Shown: positions 8,850 through 16,745, numbered from the stretch's first letter. The stretch is 17,586 nt of DNA from Lachnospiraceae bacterium (GCA_900755865.1 CAAEHZ010000475.1:1-17586); one strand, 5' to 3'. Numbers and translations: made by a program. The notes: generated by a model from the sequence alone, not told the origin.

Positions 8850-10535
8850 CTATGGAAGCATTGTTGCTTCTCCGAAATATTCCTCCCATTTCTGCTGACG
8901 CTCTGCCATAATATCCTGTGCTCCCGCCGAGAGATATTCTGACATCAGACTATCCCAGACAGTATCAAAGTCCGCCTCTTTCGCAACAACCGCTTGGTCA
9001 AATAACTGGTCACGCTTGGCTGTCAAGGTATCTCCCACACCGGCTTCTGCCTCAATATCTCCTACATTCACATTTTTCGGAGAAAGCCCATCCTGTCTTG
9101 CAATTTTATCTGCCGCCATTACCAGCTCCGGGTCTGCTCCCGCATATCCGTATGCCAGAGAAAGCGCAGCCAGCTTTTCATCTCCGAAGTTTACCCCATT
9201 GCAGGTAATTGTATAATCTATATTTTTTCCGGAATTCTGGATAGCATCACCTGTTGCTGCAATAATTTCAATTGCTCCGCTCTCCAAAACATTATGTGTA
9301 ACACCTTCTTCGCCCGCCTGTAAAAATTTAATTGTTTCCGGCTTACTGATAAAGTCCAGATAAAGTAAAGATGCCAGTGGTTCATCATTGGTAACAGGGA
9401 AGAATATTTTTCTGTCCCCAGCAGAGCTGTAGAGCCACTTTGCATATTTTCCTTCTGAGTTTTCAAAGCAGTCCACAGCTACATATCTTGCATCCTCACC
9501 CACATTTCTTAACAGATTGGCATTATAGCTGTCATCTCCGTTTCTAAAGGGCTGGTCCCAGCTCTGCATGAAGGCTCCCACATATCCTGCCTTTATTTTA
9601 TCGTCCTCTGTAGTATCACCGCTTCCATACAATGCAAAATCCTTCCAGAGAAGTCCCTGATTGTACCATTTATTCAACAGACGAACCGCTTCTTTGGTTC
9701 CGTTCTGCGTTACCATTCTGTCATCAAAGCCATTGACATAAAATTCCTTATCCGTAATTTCCGGGTCCATAAAGGAGGTTATCAGATTAGATGCCCTCCA
9801 GCCAATATCGTAGCTGACAGAAAAAGGAATCATTTTATCTGCATCCTTTCCAAGCAACAGCTCTGCGTTTTCCTGAAAAGCAACCAGCATATCCTCAAAC
9901 TCCTGCCTTGTTGTCGGCTCCTTCCGGTTCAGCTTTTCCAGCCAGTCCTTTCTGACAAAGGTTACAATTCTCTGCTGCTCCGCTCTTCTGCCTTCAATCG
10001 CCCACAGAGTTCCGTCCTTCGGGTTCTTATCCCAGTAAATATTATCCTCACCGAGCCAGTTCCAGAGATTCGGAACTTCCTCCCGATAGTCCTCCACATA
10101 ATTTTTCAAATCAATTACGCCACCCATCTTGGCATAAGTCAGAACCGTAGGATAACTGTATGTCACACAGATATCAGGAGCCGTTCCCGCTGCCAGAAGG
10201 TTATTCAGTTCCTCCACCTCCGTCCATCGGGGCACCTTTTTAAATGTCACCTCTACATTATGCTCCTCCAACATTCCCTTTTTAATATATTCCGTGTACA
10301 TATTGTTTTCCGGGTCGGAGCCGCCATCATTTCCTCTGTCATAAATTTCAACAACAATCTGTCTTGTTTCTGTAAATCTGCCGTTCTCCAGCTCCTTGCT
10401 TTCGATACTGCCTTGCGATTCCTCTGTCCCCTGCTTTTTTTCTCCCGCAGACATATCAGCCGCTTTCTCACCACAGGCTGCCATGGACATCACCATAGCC
10501 GCTGCCAGCAGAATTGAAATTACCTTTTTTTTCAT
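8850..10535 (-). CDS. Extracellular solute-binding lipoprotein, LplA-like, without its own permease
   Basis: A 561-residue lipoprotein with signal peptide and lipobox MAAC (Cys21). The mature part shows features of the larger LplA/YtcQ-like binding proteins: EEHNVEVTFKKVPRWTE, AGTAPDICVTYSYP, RIVTFVRKDWLEKL and a C-terminal region ending in a charged helix (MAERQQKWEEYFGE). The gene starts 26 bp after the stop of the GH115 gene with a clear site (GGAGGG), so the two are most likely co-transcribed. This places it in capture of the oligosaccharide that the GH115 enzyme processes (inference). LplB/YtcP-type permeases usually flank such genes; none is present here. A run of nine T lies 22-30 bp past the stop, but with only a weak hairpin. 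Confidence 0.9.
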   Translation of the reverse strand: MKKKVISILLAAAMVMSMAACGEKAADMSAGEKKQGTEESQGSIESKELENGRFTETRQIVVEIYDRGNDGGSDPENNMYTEYIKKGMLEEHNVEVTFKKVPRWTEVEELNNLLAAGTAPDICVTYSYPTVLTYAKMGGVIDLKNYVEDYREEVPNLWNWLGEDNIYWDKNPKDGTLWAIEGRRAEQQRIVTFVRKDWLEKLNRKEPTTRQEFEDMLVAFQENAELLLGKDADKMIPFSVSYDIGWRASNLITSFMDPEITDKEFYVNGFDDRMVTQNGTKEAVRLLNKWYNQGLLWKDFALYGSGDTTEDDKIKAGYVGAFMQSWDQPFRNGDDSYNANLLRNVGEDARYVAVDCFENSEGKYAKWLYSSAGDRKIFFPVTNDEPLASLLYLDFISKPETIKFLQAGEEGVTHNVLESGAIEIIAATGDAIQNSGKNIDYTITCNGVNFGDEKLAALSLAYGYAGADPELVMAADKIARQDGLSPKNVNVGDIEAEAGVGDTLTAKRDQLFDQAVVAKEADFDTVWDSLMSEYLSAGAQDIMAERQQKWEEYFGEATMLP

Positions 10536-10561
10536 ACCTTTTTCCCTCCAATATAATTCAT

Positions 10562-13456
10562 TTAATACTGCTCACTTTCCACCGGTCCCAGATAGGATTC
10601 CGGCAGGCTGATTCCCTCTTTCCAGAGAAGAATCCTCTCCAGCACAATCGCAGGACTCATTCCATAAAAACGTAACCTGTTTTCCCCCTTTCTGCACTGC
10701 ACTAAAACTTCTGTTTTTTTAATACAATCCATTGCTTCCCGTTCCCACTGAGGACTTAAGAAAAATGGAATTTCCGGTCTTTCTACCGTATTTACGATTC
10801 TGACCGCCTCTTCATTTATGGAATAGCCAATATACTGTTCTCTTTCAAAGACAACCGGTGTGGTGGGCGCCAGATAAAAGCACAGATGATAGCCCGCTTC
10901 CTCTGCCATAAAGTGATATTCTACAAAGGGACGTTCCCTTTCTTTTGTGAAATCCATCGTTACCGGAAATACCTTGATTGCGCTCCCGCTTCTTCCATAA
11001 GGAGTAAGTATCTGGAATGCTCCCCTGTCAGTATCCGTTTTTCTGTGGTAATGGCTCGCTTCCATAGCAATATATCCATCCCTCTCCCGGAATCGCTTTT
11101 CAGCATCCATTCCATCTTTTCTTTCCTCATTTTCTGCTTCTACTGTTACCCTCGCCTCTCCAATTCCTGCTGCGATGACACGAAATTCTCCTGTTACTTT
11201 CTGACAGAATTTGTCCCTCCTGATAAAAAGTGTTACCCTGTCCTTTACCGAAACCTCTCCCTCTTCCTTAGAAAACTCCATCCAGGGACAGTCCGTTTCT
11301 ATCCGGTAAGAAAACGGTATTTCACTGCCACTGGAAATTTCAAACTGAATTTCTGTTACATCCTGCCGCAGGGCATCCCGCCAGATTTGAGGCCTATCGC
11401 ACCAGTAAAGCCCTGTCATATATGCCTCATCCCATACCCTCTGTAAAAGCATTCTCGGTCTGGATGCCGGATAAATAAGATGTCTGACAGGATATTTATT
11501 ATCTTCATCATTCCAGTTAGTAAAACCGATATGTTCAGAGGAACCGAACCCATCATAATATCCACCGTCCACATGTTCATATTCCGCTATCAGTCTTGCA
11601 TCCTCCCGGACACAATTCTCAATTTCTTTCACAAGAAGATTTGCTTCTATTTTATTCTGTTTTGCATATAATTCATTTCTTCCTGCCAATATCCACATTT
11701 TCATCAGATTTGCTGTTCCACAGACAGGATAGTATAAAAGTGCCTGAAAAGCTGACCTGTGCTTTTCAGGGCAGATTGTTTTTAATTCCTCCGCCGTCTG
11801 TAAGAGCTTCTCTGAAATCTGCAAAATCTCCTCTGCTTCCCCAAAGTGCACCGGATGGTATATGGAAGCATTCATAATTTCATGCTTGCGCTTTGCCAGA
11901 AGTCCTGTATAGCCCCAAAGCATTTCTTCCGCTTTTTTTAACTCTTCCCCGCCCAAAAATGCGCCAAACTGCTTCTCTGTCCACTGTTTTGTATATTCCT
12001 TTGTAACCCCGCAGTCCCTGCCTCCCCATCTTTCACAGTCATATGCCAAATCCAGAAAAAAAGATAACCCATATTCCTGAGTTCCAATATCTCCGATATT
12101 TGTCACCCAGATTTCCCTTACCCCGAATTCATATGCCTGGGTCATCTGCTCCCATATTCTGGGCAGATAGGAGGAACCAATCCACTGATAGGAATAGGCT
12201 CCGCCATGCATATCCATATGGTAGTACATGCCAAAACCACCCTTATGCTCCCGCATTTCTTTTGTTGGAAGAGTTCTTGTATAACCAAAATTATTGTCAC
12301 TGAGCATCAGGGTAACACCCTCCAGTTCCGCATCTCCCATCAGCCCTTTTACTTCTCTGTTTCCATAAAAAAACTCTTCCACTTCTGTAAACAATACAAT
12401 CTGCCTTGGAACCTCATCCAGATTCTCATTTACAGTTTCCCGAATCAGCCTGTTCTGGGTTTTTAAAACATCCCGTAAAAGCTGAATATTATCTTCCAGA
12501 GTAGCTTCCTTCCCAAGAATTGCCGAATCCCTCTCGCCCCGCATTCCCAAAGTAATCACATTTTCAAAATTTTTATTTCGCTCCAGGCCATCCCGCCAGA
12601 ATGCTGTAATTCCTTCCTCATTCCTGCGGAAATCCCAGTCCTTTCCATAGGGAGAAGTTTTTCTCCCATATGGATACTTCCCCTCTTCATCGGGGTCAGA
12701 CTGCCCGGAAAAAAGTGTAAACTCTTCTCCACTTCTCATACAGGGTTCATGATGGGAGGTACTCATGACAACCCCATATTCGTCAGCCAATTTTGCGCTA
12801 TCCAGACCGGGACCGTCCAGACTGAAGTTAGAGTTCCACATAGCCGGCCACAAATAATTTCCTTTTAACCGAAGTAACAGTTCAAATACTCTTTCATAGC
12901 ACTTTGCGTTGATTCCTCCAAAGTGTTTTTCTGCCCAGGTACCAAAGGCAGGCCATTCATCATTGATGAAAAATCCTCTGTATTTTACGGAAGGTTCTCT
13001 GGAAATAAAACTGTCCTCTCCGGTAAAAATAACCCGGTGCTTCTTCTCCGGCCATACATGATTCCAGTTTACCAATGGAGAAACTCCCATTTTTTCCGAC
13101 AGATGATATAGTCCATAGATAGTTCCCCGCTTATCGCTGCCGGCAATGACCAATCCGTGTTCCACCTCCGGAAATGGATTATCCACAATAAAAAAACCGT
13201 AAGCCTCCCATTTTCCACGAATTTTCTCCAGACTGATTTTGCCGCTTTGCTCAAGCATTTCCAACATCCTGCTTTTTCCGGCGGTTCCATACAGAATAAG
13301 ATTTTCACAGCTTTCCCCGGCTCTGTATTCTTCCGGATAATAATCTGTCACCAGAAAAATATCCTGTCTTACCTGGTCTGCCACTTTCTGCACCCCGGGA
13401 AAATTCTCCGTATCCTTCCAGAAACAGCATTTTGGTTCCACTTTAAACTCTGCCAT
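10562..13456 (-). CDS. GH115-family glycoside hydrolase (xylan alpha-1,2-glucuronidase family)
   Basis: A 964-residue protein without signal peptide, hence cytoplasmic. Family motifs in order are GSDKRGTIYGLYHLSEKMGV (107-126), RGFFINDEWP (160-169), LKGNYLWPAMWN (197-208), YGVVMSTSHHEPCMR (227-241), VTLMLSDNNFGYTR (381-394), YYHMDMHGG (411-419) and IWEQM. The last 200 or so residues are beta-rich, as in the C-terminal domain of this family. Characterised members release 4-O-methyl-glucuronic acid from xylan. Several positions differ from the consensus I remember (SDNN for DDN; GGAYSYQW for GGPRNYKW), so specificity may differ. The ATG at 13456 (AGAGGAG before it) was preferred over a longer reading that would begin inside the divergent araC gene. 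It is first in a unit with the LplA-like binding protein. Confidence 0.88.
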   Translation of the reverse strand: MAEFKVEPKCCFWKDTENFPGVQKVADQVRQDIFLVTDYYPEEYRAGESCENLILYGTAGKSRMLEMLEQSGKISLEKIRGKWEAYGFFIVDNPFPEVEHGLVIAGSDKRGTIYGLYHLSEKMGVSPLVNWNHVWPEKKHRVIFTGEDSFISREPSVKYRGFFINDEWPAFGTWAEKHFGGINAKCYERVFELLLRLKGNYLWPAMWNSNFSLDGPGLDSAKLADEYGVVMSTSHHEPCMRSGEEFTLFSGQSDPDEEGKYPYGRKTSPYGKDWDFRRNEEGITAFWRDGLERNKNFENVITLGMRGERDSAILGKEATLEDNIQLLRDVLKTQNRLIRETVNENLDEVPRQIVLFTEVEEFFYGNREVKGLMGDAELEGVTLMLSDNNFGYTRTLPTKEMREHKGGFGMYYHMDMHGGAYSYQWIGSSYLPRIWEQMTQAYEFGVREIWVTNIGDIGTQEYGLSFFLDLAYDCERWGGRDCGVTKEYTKQWTEKQFGAFLGGEELKKAEEMLWGYTGLLAKRKHEIMNASIYHPVHFGEAEEILQISEKLLQTAEELKTICPEKHRSAFQALLYYPVCGTANLMKMWILAGRNELYAKQNKIEANLLVKEIENCVREDARLIAEYEHVDGGYYDGFGSSEHIGFTNWNDEDNKYPVRHLIYPASRPRMLLQRVWDEAYMTGLYWCDRPQIWRDALRQDVTEIQFEISSGSEIPFSYRIETDCPWMEFSKEEGEVSVKDRVTLFIRRDKFCQKVTGEFRVIAAGIGEARVTVEAENEERKDGMDAEKRFRERDGYIAMEASHYHRKTDTDRGAFQILTPYGRSGSAIKVFPVTMDFTKERERPFVEYHFMAEEAGYHLCFYLAPTTPVVFEREQYIGYSINEEAVRIVNTVERPEIPFFLSPQWEREAMDCIKKTEVLVQCRKGENRLRFYGMSPAIVLERILLWKEGISLPESYLGPVESEQY

Positions 13457-13574
13457 CGGAAACTCCTCTCTGCCTTTTATCTCCGCTTTTTCCTGTTCTG
13501 CTTTTATTTTACCTCTCGAATTTTCAGATGAATACACAAAATCCAATCTCTTTTTTGCATTTTCCGACTTTGTA

Positions 13575-13603
13575 TTGTCAAAAGCCTCGATGTACATTAT
13601 GAT
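13575..13603 (+). promoter_or_regulatory. Promoter of the araC-type regulator gene
   Basis: TTGTCA (13575-13580), a 17-bp spacer and TATGAT (13598-13603) form a near-consensus promoter about 44 bp before the regulator ATG. The -35 box overlaps a TTGACA on the opposite strand (13581-13576) that points toward the GH115 gene but has no good -10 at the right distance. A small dyad ATTAT-G-ATAAT (13596-13606) covers the -10. Confidence 0.6.
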
Positions 13604-13646
13604 AATAGCAATATAAAAAGCGTTGACACAAAGAGGAGAAATTCTC

Positions 13647-14558
13647 ATGAAAAAAGACCTTCATTGTCCCTACAGCATTTTAAATGCAGATATTATCTGC
13701 GAACATAAATCAGCCCGCATTGATAATCCGGGAAACGTCACCCTTCATAACCATGACGGTTACGAACTGCTCCTGTTTCTAAAAGGCGATGCTTCTGTTT
13801 TTGTAGAGTCTGAAGAAAAGAAGCTGGAACCGGGGGATATAATTATGATTCGTCCCTACCTCTTCCACGGCATCCGGGTAGCTGATATTTCCTGCTATGA
13901 ACGGGTTGTTTTAAATATTCGGCCGGAGATTTTACAGAATTTAAGTGATGGGGAAAGTGATTTATCCCTCTGTTTCCACGCCTCTGAAAGCAGACTGAAT
14001 CTGCTCCACCTGACAGAAACCCTTTTATCCGACATGCTTGCCCTTCTGGATAATCTGGAAGCTTCCCTGAACAATATCCAGTTCGGTCATACTGTTTTAT
14101 CCAGGGCACTCCTCGCAGAATTTCTTGTTCTTCTTTGCAGACAGACAACTCTTTCCGCTGATGTGTCCTATCACAGCGTTATGTTTCCTGTCGTTTCCGA
14201 AATCTTTGCTTTTATTGAAACCCATATTACAGAAAATATTACCGTTGCCTCTCTGGCACAGGCATTACATCATAATGGGGACTATCTGAGCAGAATTTTC
14301 AAAAAAACCACAGGCAGTTCCTTAAAGCATTATATTAACGCAAAAAAAATATCCCTTGCACAGCAATATCTGCACAAAGGATATTCTCCTTATGATGTCT
14401 GTTTTCTGACAGGTTACAATAACTATTCCAGTTTTTCCAGAAGATTCAAGGAGCAAATCGGAGAATCGCCAAAGCAGTATCAGCTCCGGTTCTCCCGGAA
14501 TGTACCGCTTAAGCTGCCTCCTCAGAGTTCTTCTGGCTCTTCGCATAGCTCTTTGTAG
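13647..14558 (+). CDS. AraC-family transcriptional regulator with N-terminal cupin domain
   Basis: A 303-residue regulator. Residues 15-80 form a cupin-type sensor (His34, His36, Glu40 in HNHDGYE, then EPGDIIMIRPYLFHGI with His74). Residues 189-278 form the double helix-turn-helix AraC domain, including LAQALHHNGDYLSRIFKKTTG and the second-helix signature GYNNYSSFSRRFKEQIGESPKQY. The ATG at 13647 has an AGAGGAGAA site 6-8 nt upstream. It is divergent from the GH115 and binding-protein unit, so control of that unit by a sugar ligand is likely (inference). The last 16 or so residues (PPQSSSGSSHSSL at the end) lie beyond the usual end of the domain and are encoded on the antisense strand of the cstA-like gene. 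Confidence 0.93.
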   Translation: MKKDLHCPYSILNADIICEHKSARIDNPGNVTLHNHDGYELLLFLKGDASVFVESEEKKLEPGDIIMIRPYLFHGIRVADISCYERVVLNIRPEILQNLSDGESDLSLCFHASESRLNLLHLTETLLSDMLALLDNLEASLNNIQFGHTVLSRALLAEFLVLLCRQTTLSADVSYHSVMFPVVSEIFAFIETHITENITVASLAQALHHNGDYLSRIFKKTTGSSLKHYINAKKISLAQQYLHKGYSPYDVCFLTGYNNYSSFSRRFKEQIGESPKQYQLRFSRNVPLKLPPQSSSGSSHSSL

Positions 14559-16245
14559 AATTTACCACAATAATCAGTCCAAGTACAATCAGAAGCACTG
14601 CAATGATAAGCTGTAAGCCGTTTGCAATAAAGACTGCTCCCCAGGTGGTTTCCCCTGCCGGAATCGTAACGGCTGCCGCGTTCTGAATTGCCTTCACCAT
14701 GGCAATCAGACGCTGTACCAGTGCGGTAAAGGTAACGCAAAGCATGATAATTAAAGGCGGGAAAAGCATTTTATTGTTGCGGCCTGTTACCTTCAGGAAT
14801 ACACAGAGGGTAATCAATACCAGCGCACTTAAAAGCTGGTTTGCGGAACCAAACAGCGGCCAGATGTTTGCATAACCGATTTTTGTCAGCACATATCCGC
14901 AGAGCAGAGTAACAACTGTGGAAAAATAAGTATTGCAGAACAGCTTTCTCCAGCCTGCCGCATGCTCCATATCGTCTACACTGAACAGCTCCTGAAAACT
15001 CATACGCCCAATTCTTGCAACCGCATCCAGACTGGTCAAGGCAAGGGCGGAAACGCACATGGTCATAAATACAGTGGCAACGTAAACAGGCACACCAAAC
15101 ATTTCAAAGAAGCCAGCCACACCACGGCTGAATATCTGGAAGGGCGTTCCCACTGCTGCCGTACCGTCTGCGGAGGCTGCCGCACCGGCAACGCAAAGTG
15201 CCAGAACTGCCAGAAGACTTTCCAGAATCATGGCGCCGTAGCCAACCTTTAACATATCCTTTTCATTCTCCACCGTCTTGGAGGAAGTTCCGGAGGAAAC
15301 CAGACTGTGGAAACCGGATACCGCGCCACAGGCAACCGTAACAAACAGAATCGGGAAAAGGGTTCCCAGCTTTTCATTGTTAAAGCCTGTAAATACCGGC
15401 AGGTTCATGGTCGGATGGGCTACCAGAAGCCCCACAACAGCTCCCGCAATCATGCCGATAAACATAAAGGTTGTCATATAATCTCTGGGCTGCTTCAAAA
15501 GCCACATGGGCAAAACTGCTGCAAAGAAAATATAAACAAAAGTAATATAGCTCCAGGTATCCTTGTTAAAGGTCAGCGGACAATTCATGCCAACCACAAA
15601 GGAAGCAACGATACAAACCAGTCCGAATACCACTTCCTTCCAGCCGCTGAAATTAAATTTCTTTTTCAAAAGCCCGAAAACCACAGCAAATACCATAAAC
15701 ATAATGGAAACCATACCTGCTGCCCCGTTGGTGGTGGCTGCCTCGGAAAGCTGGGTAACTCCGTCCACCGTGGTATAGGCATTGAAGGTTCCCGCTACCA
15801 TATCTGCAAAGGCTGCAATGACAATCAGCGTAAAGAGCCAGCAGAATAACAGGAAAATCTTCCGTCCAAATTTGCCGATGTATTTTTCAATCAGCATACC
15901 CATGGACTTTCCTTCGTTCTTCACGGAAGCATACAGCGCGCCAAAATCCGTTACCGCGCCAAAAAATACGCCGCCGATTAAAACCCAGAGAAGCACCGGA
16001 AGCCAGCCAAACGCGGCTGCCTGAATAGCACCGGTGACAGGGCCTGCGCCCGCGATGGAAGAAAACTGATGACAGAAAACCGTCCAGCCGTTTGTAGGCA
16101 CATAATCCTTTCCATCCTCCAGCTTTACTGCGGGGGTTTTTGCTTTCGGGTCAATTCCCCATTTGTTTGCCAGCCAGCGTCCGTAAAAGACATAGGCTGC
16201 CACCAGTACAACTGCTGCAATCAGTACAATGACAAGTGTGTTCAT
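14509..16245 (-). CDS. cstA: CstA-family carbon-starvation transporter (peptide/pyruvate type)
   Basis: A 578-residue integral membrane protein with about 15 hydrophobic segments. The family signature is clear near the N terminus: FCHQFSSIAGAGPVTGAIQ (57-75) followed by GGVFFGAVTDFGALYASVKN. Further typical segments are TVACGAVSGFHSLVSSGTSSK and LFGSANQLLSALVLI. CstA and BtsT proteins take up peptides or pyruvate under nutrient limitation; which substrate applies here cannot be read from the sequence. The ATG at 16245 follows AGAGGAGAAACATT; a longer in-frame start at 16293 lacks a site. A T-box leader precedes it, so expression should rise when a specific tRNA is uncharged. Its 3' end overlaps the convergent regulator gene by 50 bp and no terminator is visible there. 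Confidence 0.93.
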   Translation of the reverse strand: MNTLVIVLIAAVVLVAAYVFYGRWLANKWGIDPKAKTPAVKLEDGKDYVPTNGWTVFCHQFSSIAGAGPVTGAIQAAAFGWLPVLLWVLIGGVFFGAVTDFGALYASVKNEGKSMGMLIEKYIGKFGRKIFLLFCWLFTLIVIAAFADMVAGTFNAYTTVDGVTQLSEAATTNGAAGMVSIMFMVFAVVFGLLKKKFNFSGWKEVVFGLVCIVASFVVGMNCPLTFNKDTWSYITFVYIFFAAVLPMWLLKQPRDYMTTFMFIGMIAGAVVGLLVAHPTMNLPVFTGFNNEKLGTLFPILFVTVACGAVSGFHSLVSSGTSSKTVENEKDMLKVGYGAMILESLLAVLALCVAGAAASADGTAAVGTPFQIFSRGVAGFFEMFGVPVYVATVFMTMCVSALALTSLDAVARIGRMSFQELFSVDDMEHAAGWRKLFCNTYFSTVVTLLCGYVLTKIGYANIWPLFGSANQLLSALVLITLCVFLKVTGRNNKMLFPPLIIMLCVTFTALVQRLIAMVKAIQNAAAVTIPAGETTWGAVFIANGLQLIIAVLLIVLGLIIVVNSTKSYAKSQKNSEEAA

Positions 16246-16312
16246 AATGTTTCTCCTCTTTTCCTTTTTTGCAGCCAAATCCTGCTGTCGCATCTTTTTG
16301 ATTGCCGCAGTG

Positions 16313-16334
16313 CGCTCCTCGCGGAGCGTTTTTT
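16313..16334 (+). terminator. Plus-strand rho-independent terminator inside the cstA leader
   Basis: CGCTCC, a TCGC loop and GGAGCG form a perfect 6-bp GC-rich stem followed by six T on the plus strand. On the minus strand the same hairpin has no T run. No plus-strand gene ends nearby; the nearest plus-strand gene is the regulator ending at 14558, 1.75 kb upstream. Confidence 0.7.
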
Positions 16335-16365
16335 AATTCACAGGACGAAATTTCCTATGAATTAA
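16333..16365. repeat. 13-bp inverted repeat in the cstA leader
   Basis: TTAATTCACAGGA (16333-16345) and TCCTATGAATTAA (16353-16365) pair over 13 bp with a single mismatch or G-U position around a 7-nt loop. In the cstA transcript it follows directly after the T-box terminator U run, and it abuts the plus-strand terminator hairpin. Its role is unknown. Confidence 0.7.
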
Positions 16366-16432
16366 AAAAGCTTCCGCCTCTGCACATCCTTTCAGGGGAT
16401 TTCCTGAAATTTCCGTGCAAAGACGAAAGCTT
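16364..16432 (-). terminator. T-box terminator hairpin
   Basis: On the minus strand AAGCTTTCGTCTTTGCAC (16432-16415) pairs over its whole 18 nt with GTGCAGAGGCGGAAGCTT (16385-16368) using G-U pairs, followed by a T run ending at 16364. The loop holds a second hairpin (TTTCAGG/CCCTGAAA). It lies directly 3' of the T-box antiterminator sequence, as expected. Confidence 0.88.
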
Positions 16433-16709
16433 ATCCAATGCTTCATTCCTGCTTCCGCGTTACCACTTTGCTTGCCAAAAAGATTTGACCTCTCTCCCGC
16501 CGCCTGATTTATTTTAATCAGATGGCATGCCCCATTAACGGAGGGTACCGGTTCCGACTACTGGACGCATCCTGAAATCCGTCTTTCATCCGAACAGCTC
16601 GCAGGTGAGGGCTTTCCGATTCCTTGTTGCCGATTCTCACAAATAACGGCTTTCTGTAAGCGGTGATAAGGGGAAGTCATTTCCTGTTCTTCGCATTTGA
16701 CTGTTGAAT
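16364..16709 (-). promoter_or_regulatory. T-box riboswitch leader upstream of the cstA-like gene
   Basis: On the minus strand the leader shows the T-box elements in order. The stem I distal part has CAGAAAG (16656-16650) and the loop TGTGAGAA (16641-16634) between GCCG/CGGC. The 3' arm of stem I reads CACCTGCGAGCTG and then GATGAAAG. Next come GGTACC and the conserved CCGTTA (16541-16536), a 6-bp stem III (16521-16504) and the T-box sequence AAGCAAAGTGGTAACGCGG (16473-16455). The UGGU in this motif would pair with an ACCA tRNA 3' end, that is a discriminator base A. The specifier is not certain: TTC (Phe) after GAGCTG is one reading, GTT (Val) another. Uncharged tRNA would stabilise the antiterminator and allow cstA transcription. 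Confidence 0.85.
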
Positions 16710-16710
16710 T

Positions 16711-16725
16711 GACTATACAATAGTC
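16711..16725. promoter_or_regulatory. Dyad over the -10 box of the T-box promoter, possible operator
   Basis: GACTAT-ACA-ATAGTC is a perfect 6-bp inverted repeat with a 3-nt centre. It covers the -10 box and the region up to the expected transcript start, a usual place for a repressor site. No matching regulator is encoded in the window; it could also be chance. Confidence 0.35.
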
Positions 16726-16745
16726 TTTTGCGAGGCTTTTGTCAA
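16717..16745 (-). promoter_or_regulatory. Promoter of the T-box/cstA transcript
   Basis: On the minus strand TTGACA (16745-16740), a 17-bp spacer and TATTGT (16722-16717) give a consensus -35 with a fair -10. The transcript would start near 16709, about 465 nt before the cstA ATG, leaving room for the full T-box leader. Confidence 0.75.

Noticed and set aside
13457..13648. N-terminal extension of the GH115 reading frame back to 13648
   Set aside because: It overlaps the divergent araC gene and its promoter and has no ribosome site. The ATG at 13456 has AGAGGAG before it and begins the family-like sequence.
16246..16293. Upstream in-frame start of the cstA-like gene (MRQQDLAAKKEKRRNI)
   Set aside because: No ribosome binding site before it; the ATG at 16245 has one and begins the hydrophobic N terminus typical of the family.
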